A DNA stretch of 64,000 bases from Devosia sp. (GCF_028290625.1 NZ_JAQGJM010000024.1:62001-126000); one strand, 5' to 3'; shown: positions 9,751 to 19,541, counted from the stretch's first letter. Program-made: numbers and translations. The notes: a model not told the origin generated them from the letters alone.

Positions 9751-11541
9751 CTACTTGGCGCCTGAAGGCTGCAGCCCGGTGATGACCAGCATTCCGGTGT
9801 GAGCCCAGAACGCGCCGTTCGTACCCATCCCGACATTGGTCGAGGACGGCCAGTTCTTCCAATAGTGGTTGTTGTACGGAATACGGTGCAGCCACTGGAT
9901 GACCGGGACGTCGATGGTATCGCGCCAGTAGATCCCCAGAGCCCGAGCGGCACCGGCGATGAACTTCGGATCCTTCGAGTCGAGCGACTGGATGCTCTCG
10001 AGCAGGGCATCGTATTCAGGGTTGGAATAGCGCGAGAACCGGTTATTGCCGGCCGATGAACCGATGGCGTTGCTATACTTGCCGTTGAAGAGGTTGAGCG
10101 CTTCGAACGGGTCGAACAGGCTGGCGCCATGACCGAACATGTAGAGGCCGGCCTTGCCGTCGACCATGTTCTGATAGGCGTCGGTACCGAAGTTCACGTT
10201 GGAGTCAAAGCCCGCCTGACGCAGCATTTCGGCCAGGATCGGGGCGATGTCGCCGTGGATGTTTTCGAAGGCCTGGATGGTGGCGTCGAACGTCTTGCCG
10301 TCCTTCTCCCACAGGTCGTCGCCATTCTTGGCCCAGCCAGCTGCTTCCATCAGCTTGGCGCTTTCTTCGAGGTCGTACTTGCCGGGTTCGTACTTGGCTT
10401 CCTCGGCCTTGACTTCAGGCGAGTCGGCGAAGGCCTGCAGGTTCGGGTAGAGCGGGAATGGATAGATCGTAGCGATCTTCGCACCCTCGTAGAGCACTTC
10501 ATTGATCTGGTCGCGGTTGATGGCGAGGCTGATGGCCTTGCGCACGTTCGGATCGCTGTAGGGCTCGAGCTGGTCGTTCATCCACAGCGAGTTCGGCCAC
10601 CAGTCGAGATAGCCATAGGGCGACTCGGTGCCGGTCCAGGACTGAACTTCGGGGTTCTGCTGCAGGATGTTGCCGATGATCTGGGCCCGCATGTCCACCG
10701 ACGAGTCAAACTCGTTGTTGACGATGCGCTGGGCGACCGTATCCATCGGCTGGTTGAGGATATTGACCACAACCACACGCTTCACAGCCGGTTCGGCCAT
10801 ACGGCCGGCTTTGACAGCCCACCAGTCCTCACGCAGGTTGAAGATCTTCTGGTTGGTGTTCCAGGCGACGATATCAAATGGCCCGGAATGAGGAATCGCG
10901 TCGCGGCCCGGCGCCTTGGTCGGATCGGCCTGTTCCGACAGATAGCCGGCTGGCACGATTGGAATGCCGGTGTCGAACTTTTCCGTCAGCACTTCGAACT
11001 TGAAGCGCGGTGCGGGCGCGTTGAACGTTACCTCGATGGTGAGGTCGTCCTTGGCGGTAACGCTTTTCACCAGCTCGGCGAACTGCACATGGTAGGGCAG
11101 CGTCTCATACTTGATCTGGCCTTCGAACGTGTAGACCACGTCCTTGGAGGTCACGGGCGAGCCATCCGACCACTTCGCGTCCTTGTTGAGCTTGATTTCC
11201 AACGCGGTGAAGGTGTCGTCGGTATAGTCCATGCTGTCGGCCAGCCACGGGATGAACTCGTTCTTGTAGATGCCGAAGTACATCAGCGGCTCCCACATCA
11301 GGTTGTTGCCTTCCTGATGGGTGTAGCCGGGCAGAACCCATGGATTGGTGGTGCCGATGGACGAGCCACCGGAAACGCCCCAACCCAGAATGACCGTCTG
11401 GTCGCGCGGCACGTCCGCCAGCGGGCTGGTGGGCACGATTTCGGTAGCGGCGACGGGCGCGGCATCCTGCGCGAACGTCGCGACTGGCGTAAACGCCAGT
11501 GCAAGCACTGCTAGTGCTGTAGCGAGTTTGAATTTGACCAT
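9751..11541 (-). CDS. Family-5 extracellular solute-binding protein
   Basis: 596 residues with a Sec signal (KFKLATALAVLALAFTPVATFA, cleavage near 24). The mature part has SBP_bac_5 features: WVLPGYTHQEGNNLMWEPLMY near the N-terminus, DAKWSDGSPVTSKDVVYTFE around 125-145, and the EPYSDPNVRKAISLAINRDQINEV block. Family-5 proteins bind peptides, nickel, opines or oligosaccharides. With UxuA and an SDR co-transcribed, a uronate-containing oligosaccharide is the best guess. It is the first gene of the operon 11541 to 3844 and has a long leader. Confidence 0.92.
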   Translation of the reverse strand: MVKFKLATALAVLALAFTPVATFAQDAAPVAATEIVPTSPLADVPRDQTVILGWGVSGGSSIGTTNPWVLPGYTHQEGNNLMWEPLMYFGIYKNEFIPWLADSMDYTDDTFTALEIKLNKDAKWSDGSPVTSKDVVYTFEGQIKYETLPYHVQFAELVKSVTAKDDLTIEVTFNAPAPRFKFEVLTEKFDTGIPIVPAGYLSEQADPTKAPGRDAIPHSGPFDIVAWNTNQKIFNLREDWWAVKAGRMAEPAVKRVVVVNILNQPMDTVAQRIVNNEFDSSVDMRAQIIGNILQQNPEVQSWTGTESPYGYLDWWPNSLWMNDQLEPYSDPNVRKAISLAINRDQINEVLYEGAKIATIYPFPLYPNLQAFADSPEVKAEEAKYEPGKYDLEESAKLMEAAGWAKNGDDLWEKDGKTFDATIQAFENIHGDIAPILAEMLRQAGFDSNVNFGTDAYQNMVDGKAGLYMFGHGASLFDPFEALNLFNGKYSNAIGSSAGNNRFSRYSNPEYDALLESIQSLDSKDPKFIAGAARALGIYWRDTIDVPVIQWLHRIPYNNHYWKNWPSSTNVGMGTNGAFWAHTGMLVITGLQPSGAK

Positions 11542-11924
11542 GTGACAGCTCTCTCCCTTTGTCTGTCAGTGGATGGAGACGCTTGCGCGCCGAACTTGCA
11601 GAAATTGCCGCTCGCGCGCGGCTCCTCGTCCTCCCCTGCCCTCGGCAACCTCAAGTTACCCGGATCGCTTATTTTCTCGCGCCAATCGCGAATACATCGC
11701 CACCGACGCAATAGATTATCATGTTGCTTTTCTCGATTGATGAAGTCATAAAAACATCGTCCGCCGAACACAGGTTCGTCAGAACAGTCATCGCGATCGA
11801 AAAAACAATATTCGAACCGCCAGCCGTCACAGGACATTTATCCCGTTGCGGCCGGTCTGGCGCTCCTCCGAACCAGTGTTGCCAGCGCCAGCATGACAAC
11901 CCGGTTTTATTATTATGCCATCAA
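11542..11924 (-). other. Long untranslated leader of the 11541 operon
   Basis: If the promoter predicted at 11925-11953 is used, the binding-protein mRNA has a leader of about 370 bases. I see no convincing coding sequence in it: short minus-strand frames lack a good start and family features. The composition is more AT-rich than the flanking genes around 11700-11830, with several A/T runs. No known riboswitch was recognised. Confidence 0.4.
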
Positions 11925-11953
11925 TGATTAGCCGTAGGGATATCCCGAGTCAA
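11925..11953 (-). promoter_or_regulatory. Predicted sigma-70 promoter of the ABC-uxuA operon
   Basis: On the minus strand TTGACT (11953-11948) and TAATCA (11930-11925) are spaced by exactly 17 bases. The spacer holds the perfect palindrome GGGATATCCC (11937-11946). The LacI-like operator at 11961-11978 lies just upstream. Confidence 0.5.
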
Positions 11954-11960
11954 CGCGCGA

Positions 11961-11978
11961 AATTGTAACGTTGCAATT
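11961..11978. promoter_or_regulatory. LacI-family-like operator
   Basis: AATTGTAACGTTGCAATT is an 18-base dyad with only one mismatched symmetric pair and a central AACGTT, the usual form of LacI/GalR-family operators with a central CG. It lies eight bases upstream of the -35 element of the predicted promoter. No LacI-type gene is in the window, so the regulator would be elsewhere. Confidence 0.5.
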
Positions 11979-12018
11979 CTCGCCTTGGTCGGGAAAAAAG
12001 TGATCGCAGCAGCCTCCT

Positions 12019-12990
12019 TCAGCTCAAAAATGCCACCACACTGTGGCGAATAATGGTGGGTGTTTCGGGGCGGATTTCGATGGCGGTGGCGACGCCCCGC
12101 CGGTTGATCGGATTGGGTCCGGTCGAGATGGCGTCGTTGAGATCGAAGGCCGCCGCGATCGGCTCGAGCCCGAGGCCACGATATTGGCCGTTCCAGGGCG
12201 GCGCCTCGACGCCACGGTTGGTGTGCCAGATCTGTAGCGACGGCAGTTGCGTGCGGTCCCAGTCGAGGATCATGCCCGCCCCTTCATCGAGCCAGGTGGC
12301 TTTCATCGGGCTGCGCATTCCGCAGAGCTGGACATTGAGGTTTTTCTGACTGCGTAGCGGCGGATGGCTCAGGTCTACCGGGCCATTGGCTTGCGGTACG
12401 GCGGCGAGACTGGAAAATTCCTGCTCCCCCGCGACCTGGCGCGGATGCACCAGCCCGAAGGCGAACTCGGCCTCGAGCCGCAGCCGCCCCGCCTGCTCAG
12501 GCAGCCGAAAAATCGGATGCAAGCCGACCGAGAGGGGCGCTGCCCGGCGGGCGAAGATGGTCAGCGTCGAATCCAGCGCAGGCGCATTCGGGCGAGCCGC
12601 CACACGGCGTTCGAGGCGCAGCACCGGCGAGGTTTCGGGATAGTCGAGCGCCAGCGTCACCGAGGATGCATCGGCGGAGACGACGGTCCATTCCTCGTCG
12701 GCGGCGGGACCATGGATCGGCCAGTCGCGCGGGCGGTCCATCAGCGCGGCCCATTCGGGCGGCGCACCCGGCGCCGGTCCGCCCGAGCCCATCGGGACGC
12801 AGACGAAATCACCGCCCAGCTCGCGCAGATGGCCGATGACGGACATGTCGGTCACGGTGCCCATCCAGGGCGCGCGCGCAAATGGCCGGAACGACTTGCC
12901 GCCCAGATCGAAGCGGCAATCGGCCAGCACCGCGGCGGTCGACAAGACCACCGCTTCGCCATGCGCCCATTTGAGAACGTGTTCGCTCAC
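12019..12990 (-). CDS. Aldose 1-epimerase-like (galactose mutarotase superfamily) protein
   Basis: 323 residues beginning with GTG at 12990, which overlaps the TGA of the PQQ dehydrogenase gene (GTGA). Mutarotase-like signs are LSVGLHPIFRLP around 165, GLGLEPIAAAFDLNDA near 280 and a beta-sandwich-like alternation throughout. The canonical catalytic His/Glu pair is only partly recognisable, so it may be a sugar-binding relative. There is no signal peptide, while its neighbour is periplasmic. Anomer interconversion or binding of the imported aldose is the likely role. It is the last gene of the long minus-strand operon. Confidence 0.7.
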   Translation of the reverse strand: MSEHVLKWAHGEAVVLSTAAVLADCRFDLGGKSFRPFARAPWMGTVTDMSVIGHLRELGGDFVCVPMGSGGPAPGAPPEWAALMDRPRDWPIHGPAADEEWTVVSADASSVTLALDYPETSPVLRLERRVAARPNAPALDSTLTIFARRAAPLSVGLHPIFRLPEQAGRLRLEAEFAFGLVHPRQVAGEQEFSSLAAVPQANGPVDLSHPPLRSQKNLNVQLCGMRSPMKATWLDEGAGMILDWDRTQLPSLQIWHTNRGVEAPPWNGQYRGLGLEPIAAAFDLNDAISTGPNPINRRGVATAIEIRPETPTIIRHSVVAFLS

Positions 12991-14843
12991 TGGGCAGCAC
13001 CTGTGATGATGGTCATGCCGTCGAGCGTGGCCGGATCGGGCGGCAGTTCGGCGTCCCCCGCCGCAAGTCCATTGACTGACAGGACATAGGCGATGATGTC
13101 GGCGTAATCGCTGGCCGGCAGCGTCCCCGGACGCGACGGAGGCATGGTGTCGTGCGCCTTGCGGTAAAGGTCACCCACCGATTTGCCATTCCAGTTGCCG
13201 GCAAAATACTCGCCAGCCAAAGGTGTGCCATAGGTGGCGCTGATCAGGTTCTGGCCGTGACAGGACACGCAGTTGGCATTGTAGGCGATCTTGCCACGAT
13301 CGGCCTGGGCGGCTGTGAAGCTCGGCGGCAGGCCGGCCGCGGCAGCGGCTTCGCCCGGCACGACCATGAGAGCCTCCGAAGTCGGCGCCGTAGTCGAAGC
13401 AGTCTTGCCGGTATAGCTGAACACCAGGATCGAGCCGGGGTTTTGCATCGTGGTGGTGGTGCCGCCGGCCAGCGCTTCAGCCAGCCCGCCCGGATCGGTC
13501 GCGACATAAATGGTCTTGCTGTCGGGGCTGAGGGCGACGTCACGGAAGCGGTTTTCAGACTGGAAATAGCGCTCGATCGGACCGCGCAGGGACTTGCCAT
13601 CGGCGGCGAGCGGCAGGCGGTAAATCGAGCCACGCTTGAGCGTGGTGACGATCAGCGAATTCTCCCAGCCGGGAATGCCTTCGCCGGTGGGCATGTAGGT
13701 CTGGATGCTGGACGCCGCCACGGTCGGCCAGCAGATGAAATCCACGCCCTTGCAGACCGGATCGGTGAAATCCCAGTCGCTGGGCACGGTGAACAGGGTC
13801 GCCAGCGGGTCCTGCATCGGCTCGGTCCAGCTCGTTTCGTCCTCGACGGGAACGGAAGGATCGATGGTGATATCGGAGAACTGGAGCTGTTCGCAGGGCG
13901 TCGTGGCGTCCTTCCAGCGGGCATATTGATAGGCTTTGTCATCGCGGAAGCCCGCCACGTGCGGCCAACCAAAATTGCCGCCGGGGACCAGGATATTGAC
14001 CTCGTCATCGGTCTTGGGACCCTGCTCCGAGGCATACAGCGTGCCGTCGGGGGCGAAGTCGATGCCCTGCATATTGCGGTGGCCATAGGTGAAAATGTGG
14101 CTCACCACGCCGTCGATCTGCGGATTGTCGGCGGGGATCGAGCCATCCAGATCGAGCCGCAGGGACTTACCCTGATAGGCGATGAAATCCTTGGCGGCGA
14201 GTTCGTCCGCTGTGGGCAGGCGCTGGGCTTCGATCGGCTGGCACCAATTGCCGAGCTGGTCTTTACCGCCATCGCCGATGGTGTAATAGAGCTTGCCGTC
14301 CGGACCGATCTTCATGCGGCCCGAATTGTGGTCGCTGCTCGCCGGCAGGCCGACGATGAGGTCCACCGGATCGATCAGCTTGTCGGTCGCCGCATCGTAG
14401 GTCAGGCGGACGATCTTGGTATAGAGGAAGCGATAGGGGCTGGCGGGATCGGTAACCACCGGATCGGCGCCGCGCGCGTCATCGACATAGGTATAGGCGG
14501 TATAGACGTAATCGTTGCCGGTTCCCCTGAGCAGGTCGGGATGCAGCGCCAAGCCCAGCAGGCCGTCCTGCCCGCCGGGCGCGGAGACTTCTTCGATATC
14601 GATCAGCGTGGTCTTGCTACCGTCGGCGGGGTTGATGCGATCGATGCGGCCGGCTGTGCGTTCGGTGACCCAGAGATAGTTGTCAGGCCCCCAGGTCAGC
14701 TCCCACGGCCCTTCAAGACCGGTGGCTAACACCTTCATTTCAAAGGGGACGGTCCCGGCGACGACGGCATCGGGGCTGTCCTGCGCCAGGGCCGGAGCGG
14801 CCATGGACAGAAGGGCGAAGACAAGAGCAACGTGACGTTTCAT
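12987..14843 (-). CDS. PQQ-dependent sugar dehydrogenase with C-terminal cytochrome c domain
   Basis: 618 residues. A Sec signal (to ALAQ, about 21) is followed by a soluble glucose/sorbosone dehydrogenase beta-propeller at about 35-490, with GLEGPWELTWGPDNYLWVTERTAG, DQLGNWC and HRNMQGIDFAPDG motifs (His and Arg residues that contact PQQ in this family). A class I cytochrome c domain occupies about 510-605, with CVSCH at 525-529 and a probable axial Met at 567 (HDTMPPS). The fusion lets electrons pass from sugar oxidation directly to heme and on to the respiratory chain in the periplasm. The product would be an aldonolactone, fitting the lactonase and dehydratases encoded in the same operon. 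No PQQ biosynthesis genes are in the window. Confidence 0.9.
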   Translation of the reverse strand: MKRHVALVFALLSMAAPALAQDSPDAVVAGTVPFEMKVLATGLEGPWELTWGPDNYLWVTERTAGRIDRINPADGSKTTLIDIEEVSAPGGQDGLLGLALHPDLLRGTGNDYVYTAYTYVDDARGADPVVTDPASPYRFLYTKIVRLTYDAATDKLIDPVDLIVGLPASSDHNSGRMKIGPDGKLYYTIGDGGKDQLGNWCQPIEAQRLPTADELAAKDFIAYQGKSLRLDLDGSIPADNPQIDGVVSHIFTYGHRNMQGIDFAPDGTLYASEQGPKTDDEVNILVPGGNFGWPHVAGFRDDKAYQYARWKDATTPCEQLQFSDITIDPSVPVEDETSWTEPMQDPLATLFTVPSDWDFTDPVCKGVDFICWPTVAASSIQTYMPTGEGIPGWENSLIVTTLKRGSIYRLPLAADGKSLRGPIERYFQSENRFRDVALSPDSKTIYVATDPGGLAEALAGGTTTTMQNPGSILVFSYTGKTASTTAPTSEALMVVPGEAAAAAGLPPSFTAAQADRGKIAYNANCVSCHGQNLISATYGTPLAGEYFAGNWNGKSVGDLYRKAHDTMPPSRPGTLPASDYADIIAYVLSVNGLAAGDAELPPDPATLDGMTIITGAAQ

Positions 14844-14892
14844 CTCAAGAACCTCCCTACTGCGCCGGTTGATCCGGCGGTTTTCGTTCAGG

Positions 14893-16050
14893 CTACCAGT
14901 TGGTCACCGACCCGTCACGCCGCCGCATGTGCGGCGCCTCCCAGAATTTGAAGCTTGCCGCCGTCAGCGCCGCTTCATTGACCTCGATGCCAAGGCCGGG
15001 GCCATCGGGCACTTTATACACAGCACCATCGAGCATCGGCATTTGCGGGAACATCTCCGCCGTCGGCGTGCCATTGTAGAGGTCAGTGGGATTGGCCCGG
15101 GTTTCGAGCGCGAAGAAATTGGCCACTGCGGCCGAGAAATGGATGGTCGCGGCCGTGCAGATCGGCCCCAGCGGATTGTGCGGCATCAGGTCGACGTAAT
15201 GCGCCTCGCTCCAGCCGGCGACCTTCATCGCCTCGGTGAAGCCACCAACATTGCACAGGTCGAGCCGGTTGAACTGATGAATGTCGCGCTCGATGTACGG
15301 CAGGAACTGCCATTTCGAGGCGAATTCCTCGCCGATAGCGAAGGGCACATCGGTGAGCTTGCGCAGTGCCTCATAGGCCTCGGGCGTCTCGTCGCGGATC
15401 GGCTCTTCTAGGAAATCCAGCGTGCCCGAAGGCATTTTCTGACAGAAGCTGGCGGCTTCGGCCACCGAAAGGCGATGGTGATAGTCGATGCCGAGCACCA
15501 CCTCATTGCCAAGCGCTTCGCGTGCCTTGGTCAGGAACGTCGCGCTCTTGCCGATGGATTCCCGCGGCTCGAAAATGCCGCCCGGATTGTCCCAGGCGGC
15601 GGGGAAGAAGCGGATCGTGGACCACCCGCGCTCAATCAGAGCGCGGGCGGCATCCAGAGTTTCCTCGCCATTGATAGAGCCGGTGGAGGCAAAGGTGGGG
15701 ATGACGTCGCGGTGCTTGCCGCCGAGCAGTTGATAGACCGGCACACCCAGCGCCTTGGCCTTGATATCGTGCAGCGCGATATCGATTGCGGATTGGGCGG
15801 CGAGCAATACCCGCCCCCCCTCGAAATACTGGCTGCGATAAAGCTCCTGCCAGATCGCCCCGATAGCCATCGGATCGCGGCCGATCAGGAATTCGCGATA
15901 GTGCTCGATGGCGCCGACCACCGCCTTTTCGCGGCCGGAGAGCCCGCTTTCGCCCCAGCCGAACACGCCTTCGTCAGTCTCGATCTTGACGATGAGCTGG
16001 TTGCGGTGGCCGACCCAGACCGGATACGGCTTGATGGCGGTGATCTTCAT
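14893..16050 (-). CDS. Enolase-superfamily sugar-acid dehydratase, galactonate dehydratase (DgoD)-like
   Basis: 385 residues of the mandelate racemase/muconate lactonising group. Acid-base and metal residues are visible: D189 and H191/H192 (GIDYHHRLS), E215 (LDFLEEPI), E241 (AIGEEF) and a C-terminal His in LMPHNPLGP. E. coli DgoD is about the same length and converts galactonate to 2-keto-3-deoxygalactonate. The capping domain starts MKITAIKPYPVWVG. It lies ten bases from the ManD gene, so two enolase-superfamily dehydratases are made together. The precise epimer handled is uncertain. Confidence 0.82.
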   Translation of the reverse strand: MKITAIKPYPVWVGHRNQLIVKIETDEGVFGWGESGLSGREKAVVGAIEHYREFLIGRDPMAIGAIWQELYRSQYFEGGRVLLAAQSAIDIALHDIKAKALGVPVYQLLGGKHRDVIPTFASTGSINGEETLDAARALIERGWSTIRFFPAAWDNPGGIFEPRESIGKSATFLTKAREALGNEVVLGIDYHHRLSVAEAASFCQKMPSGTLDFLEEPIRDETPEAYEALRKLTDVPFAIGEEFASKWQFLPYIERDIHQFNRLDLCNVGGFTEAMKVAGWSEAHYVDLMPHNPLGPICTAATIHFSAAVANFFALETRANPTDLYNGTPTAEMFPQMPMLDGAVYKVPDGPGLGIEVNEAALTAASFKFWEAPHMRRRDGSVTNW

Positions 16051-16060
16051 GGCGCTTGCC

Positions 16061-17272
16061 TCACCAGCTCGTCATCGAGCCGTCTTGCAGGCGGGCGACC
16101 GGCAAATAAGCCTGTTGGTACGGATGCTTGGCGGCGAGGTCTTCGTCGATATCGACACCGTGGCCCGCCACTTCGCCGGGCTGCAGATAGCCGCGGTCAT
16201 AGCTCCAGGCGCATTTGAACACGTCGTGCATCAGCTCGGTGTAGCCGGAGAATTCCTGGATGCCGAAATTGGGGATGGCGACGTCGACATGGATATTGCA
16301 CCCCATGGCGATGGGCGACACGTCCTGCGGGCCGTGGCAGGCCGAGCGCACGTGATAGATGGCCGCAAGGTCGAAAATCTTCTTGAGCCCGGTGACGCCA
16401 CCGGCATGCACCGAGGTGACGCGGGCATAGTCGATCAACTGCTCGGTGATCAGCGTGTGCGTATCGTAGATCGAGTTGAATACCTCGCCCACCGCCAGCG
16501 GTGTCGTGGTGTGCTGGCGGATAATGCGGAAGCCTTCCTGCAGTTCGGCGGGAATGGCATCCTCCAGCCAGAATAGCCGGAACGGCTCCAGGTCCTTGCC
16601 CAGGCGTGCCGCCTCGATCGGCGTCAGGCGGTGATGCACGTCGTGCAGCAGGTGGACATCCCAGCCCACCGCGTCGCGCACCTTCTCGAACAGCTTTGGC
16701 ACCAGCGGCAGGTATTTGTGGGTGGCCCAGACTTCCTCATGCGGTACCACGCGCCTATTGACCAGCGCATCCTGGTCCGTCGAATGGCCGGTGCCATAGA
16801 TCGGCGGCAGGCCGGGAATGGCGACTTGCGCGCGGATGGCCTCAAGCCCCTGCTCCCGCAGCGCCACGACGCCTTCGGCGACCTCGGAAATGTCGAGGCC
16901 GCCAACGTGCTTGTAGACCATCACCTTGTCGCGCGAACGCCCGCCCAACAGTTGATAGAGCGGCATATTGGCGGCCTTGGCCTTGATGTCCCACAGTGCC
17001 ATGTCGATGGCGCCGATCGCCGCCATGGTGATCGGGCCACGGCGCCAATAGGCCCCCTTGTAGAGATATTGCCAGATATCCTCGGTGCGCAGCGGGTCCA
17101 TGCCGATCAGGGTGGGCGCGACATGGTCCTCAAGATAGGAGGCGACCGACAGTTCGCGGCCGTTCACCGTGCCGTCGCCGACGCCATAAAGCCCCTCGTC
17201 CGTAATAATCTTGACCGTGACGAAATTGCGCCCTGGGGAGCAGACGATAACTTTGATATCTTTGATCTTCAT
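16061..17272 (-). CDS. D-mannonate dehydratase, ManD/RspA family (enolase superfamily)
   Basis: 403 residues, the normal ManD length. Key residues fall at or one position from those of characterised ManD: R147, Y159, D211, H213 ([11 protein letters not shown]), E237 (WLEDAIPAE) and E263 (VGEVFNS). It should dehydrate D-mannonate and/or D-gluconate to 2-keto-3-deoxygluconate. The C-terminus ends in a conserved Trp (GSMTSW), as does the neighbouring DgoD-like protein. An unrelated UxuA-fold dehydratase is encoded in the same operon, which is functionally redundant unless their substrates differ. Confidence 0.9.
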   Translation of the reverse strand: MKIKDIKVIVCSPGRNFVTVKIITDEGLYGVGDGTVNGRELSVASYLEDHVAPTLIGMDPLRTEDIWQYLYKGAYWRRGPITMAAIGAIDMALWDIKAKAANMPLYQLLGGRSRDKVMVYKHVGGLDISEVAEGVVALREQGLEAIRAQVAIPGLPPIYGTGHSTDQDALVNRRVVPHEEVWATHKYLPLVPKLFEKVRDAVGWDVHLLHDVHHRLTPIEAARLGKDLEPFRLFWLEDAIPAELQEGFRIIRQHTTTPLAVGEVFNSIYDTHTLITEQLIDYARVTSVHAGGVTGLKKIFDLAAIYHVRSACHGPQDVSPIAMGCNIHVDVAIPNFGIQEFSGYTELMHDVFKCAWSYDRGYLQPGEVAGHGVDIDEDLAAKHPYQQAYLPVARLQDGSMTSW

Positions 17273-17293
17273 GGCGAAGTCCTTGTGGTCTCT

Positions 17294-18406
17294 TCAGCGG
17301 ACCGTGGGATGGAAAGCGATGGCGGTGGGCGAGCCGGTCTGGATCGGCGCGCCGAACGGAATGAGTGCCCCGGTCTCGGGCTGGTAGCGGAACAGATTGA
17401 TGCAGTCGCTTTCCTGATTGGCGACGGCGAGCACCTGCCCCGTCGGATCGAAAGCGAAATCGCGAGGAATGCGACCGCCGGTCGGCGTCGTGCCGATGAA
17501 TTTTGCGATGCCTGTGGTCTGGTCGATGGCGAAGCCGGCAACGCTGTCATGGACGCGATTGCCTACATAGATGTGCTTGCCGCCGGCCGCGATCCCGATT
17601 GCCGAGCCTGACGTGCCCTTGTGACCGCCCGGCGGTAAGGTCGACGCGCTGGACAGCAGGGTGAAAGTCCCATTAGCAGCGTCGAAGGCAAGACTCGCCA
17701 GCGTGCAGGTCATCTCGTTGACCAGATAGGCATAGGGCAGCGTCGGGTGGAACACGAAGTGGCGCGGGCCGGAGCCCGGCGGCAAAACGGTTTCGCCATG
17801 CGGCGTCAGCGCGCCAGTCTGCGCATCGAAGCGATAGACCAGCAGTTTGTCGATGCCCAGATCGGCGACGACGACGAACTTATTGTCCGCTGTCCAGCGG
17901 ATACAGTGGGCATGCGGGCGATCCTGCCGCGCCGCGTCGGGACCCTTGCCGTTATGGGTGACTTCGGCCACGAGCGATCCAAGTGTGCCGTCGGCAGCGC
18001 GCGGATAGATGGCGATGGATTTGTTCGGCTTGGCGGTGATCGGCAGGCCGCCATAGTTGGCGATGCCGACGAAGCGGCCGGAATTGTCGTGGCTAAAATG
18101 CGCCGTGTAGTCGCCGCGGGTCGGCTGCTTGGACAGATATTCCAGTGCGCCGCTGGCGGGATCGATGGCGTAGCCGGTGATCAGGCCCTCGTTCCAGCCG
18201 CCCACTTCGCTGACTGCGGCCAGCGACTTTCCGTCTTTCGCCACCTCAACAAAGGTCGGGTTATCGATGCCCTCGGTGATCCCGAGCAACTCAGCCGCAC
18301 CGGTTTCGAGGTTCAGACGAAAGGCGGCGATGCCTTTGGCGGCGGGCTTGGCGACATAGCCGATGCCACGATTGACGCCACCGACATAGAACAGAACTGA
18401 GGGCAT
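17294..18406 (-). CDS. Lactonase family protein (6-phosphogluconolactonase-type beta-propeller)
   Basis: 370 residues from the ATG at 18406 (MPSVLFYVGGVNRG). An upstream in-frame extension to 18622 runs through the preceding gene and carries no family sequence, so I excluded it. Seven-bladed propeller features include NPTFVEVAKDGKSL, RPHAHCIRWTADNKFVVVADLGIDK and GPRHFVFHPTLPYAYLVNE, diagnostic of the YbhE/Pgl family. It should open the aldonolactone made by the PQQ dehydrogenase. No signal peptide is seen, so hydrolysis would follow import. Confidence 0.88.
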   Translation of the reverse strand: MPSVLFYVGGVNRGIGYVAKPAAKGIAAFRLNLETGAAELLGITEGIDNPTFVEVAKDGKSLAAVSEVGGWNEGLITGYAIDPASGALEYLSKQPTRGDYTAHFSHDNSGRFVGIANYGGLPITAKPNKSIAIYPRAADGTLGSLVAEVTHNGKGPDAARQDRPHAHCIRWTADNKFVVVADLGIDKLLVYRFDAQTGALTPHGETVLPPGSGPRHFVFHPTLPYAYLVNEMTCTLASLAFDAANGTFTLLSSASTLPPGGHKGTSGSAIGIAAGGKHIYVGNRVHDSVAGFAIDQTTGIAKFIGTTPTGGRIPRDFAFDPTGQVLAVANQESDCINLFRYQPETGALIPFGAPIQTGSPTAIAFHPTVR

Positions 18407-18464
18407 ACGAACTCCAGATATTCTTGATTGAGCGGCCCGCGCCGATGCGCGGACCGCCCCTACT

Positions 18465-19514
18465 CTAGGCGGCCTTGAGGAATTCGGCCATGCGGACCAG
18501 GCCCTGCATGTAGCCGATGGCGTGCGAGCGCCCGCGATGGTTCCAGTCGCTGTCGCCGTCCATCTTGGGCACGTGGTCGTCGAGCAGGAAGCCGTCGAAA
18601 CCCAGCTTGGCCAGTTGGACAATGACCTCGGCAGGGTCGAAATTGCCGTCGCCGATAAAGCATTCGGTGAAGTTCGGCACCGAGCCCTGCACGTCGCGGA
18701 AGTGGATGTAGGAAATCCGGCCCTTGGGCGCGAAGAAGTCGATCATCTCGGTGACATTGGCTTTGCCGCCCGGCATTTCCGAGCAGCAACCCAGGCACAG
18801 GTCGAGCGTCCACGCCTCGGACCGGCCGACCAGGTCATAGGCCTTCTTGAAGTTTTCTGGCTTGTAGAACAGCCGCGCCACGCCACCCAGCATCGGCACC
18901 GGGGGATCGTCCGGGTGGAGGGCAAGCTTGAGGCCTTCCTGCTCGGCGACGGGCAGAACCGCGTTCATGAAATAGGTGTAGTTGGACCACATCTGGTCTT
19001 CGGTGATCACCGGACCATCCTTGCCGAACAGCGGCATGGACGATGCGCGACCCAAGGTCGTCGGCATGAAGGAGCGCAGCGTCTCGAGGTTGTCCTCATT
19101 GGCTTCGACCACGGCCATGTCGAACTGGCGCGCCGTAGCTCCGCCGCGCGTCGTGCCCTTGCGATCGGTGGTCCACACCGAATTGGGCATAAAGTGTAGG
19201 CCCAACACCGGAATACCGGCGCGCGCCACGGCCCGGATGGTGGCCTGATAGTTCTCGATCTGCTCGTCGCGGCCGTCCAGCCCCATCATCGCCTTGTGGT
19301 AGAAATGCGTAGGCACGTTTTCGATCGCCTCGAATTTGAGGCCGGCGGCTTCGACCTGGTCGACCAGCGCCCGCACGTCGGCCTGTTCCCAGCGGGTATC
19401 GCCCGGCAGGGTGGGATTGTTCATCTGCAGGCCGCTCGCGCCGATCTGGGCGGCAAAGCGCAAGCGCTCCTCGCTCAGATCGTGAAACTGCCCAACTGCA
19501 ACTCTGATCGCCAT
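18465..19514 (-). CDS. Second UxuA-family mannonate dehydratase homologue
   Basis: 349 residues with the UxuA metal set: H200 (LALHPDDPPV), C240 (LDLCLGCCSEM), H271 (YIHFRDV) and D313/H314 (LLDDHVPK). Compared with the homologue at 4683 the Cys ligand is in LCLGCCSEM rather than LCQGNF, and the loop after it carries two more cysteines. That is a visible active-site-adjacent difference and may mean a different acid sugar. It is 27 bases downstream of the sugar ABC permease gene, so it is part of the same operon. Confidence 0.85.
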   Translation of the reverse strand: MAIRVAVGQFHDLSEERLRFAAQIGASGLQMNNPTLPGDTRWEQADVRALVDQVEAAGLKFEAIENVPTHFYHKAMMGLDGRDEQIENYQATIRAVARAGIPVLGLHFMPNSVWTTDRKGTTRGGATARQFDMAVVEANEDNLETLRSFMPTTLGRASSMPLFGKDGPVITEDQMWSNYTYFMNAVLPVAEQEGLKLALHPDDPPVPMLGGVARLFYKPENFKKAYDLVGRSEAWTLDLCLGCCSEMPGGKANVTEMIDFFAPKGRISYIHFRDVQGSVPNFTECFIGDGNFDPAEVIVQLAKLGFDGFLLDDHVPKMDGDSDWNHRGRSHAIGYMQGLVRMAEFLKAA

Positions 19515-19541
19515 GTCCGTCTGTCCCTTAATCCTAAAAAA

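Noticed and set aside
10129-11514. 461-codon plus-strand frame over the binding-protein gene
   Set aside because: Antisense shadow with no family sequence.
11669-11899. 76-codon minus-strand frame in the leader
   Set aside because: No ribosome site, no homology and atypical composition; more likely untranslated leader.
13152-14729. 525-codon antisense frame over the PQQ sugar dehydrogenase
   Set aside because: Shadow of the real gene, with no domain or start context.
18407-18622. 72-residue N-terminal extension of the lactonase
   Set aside because: It lies inside the UxuA homologue gene in another frame; the family start is at 18406.
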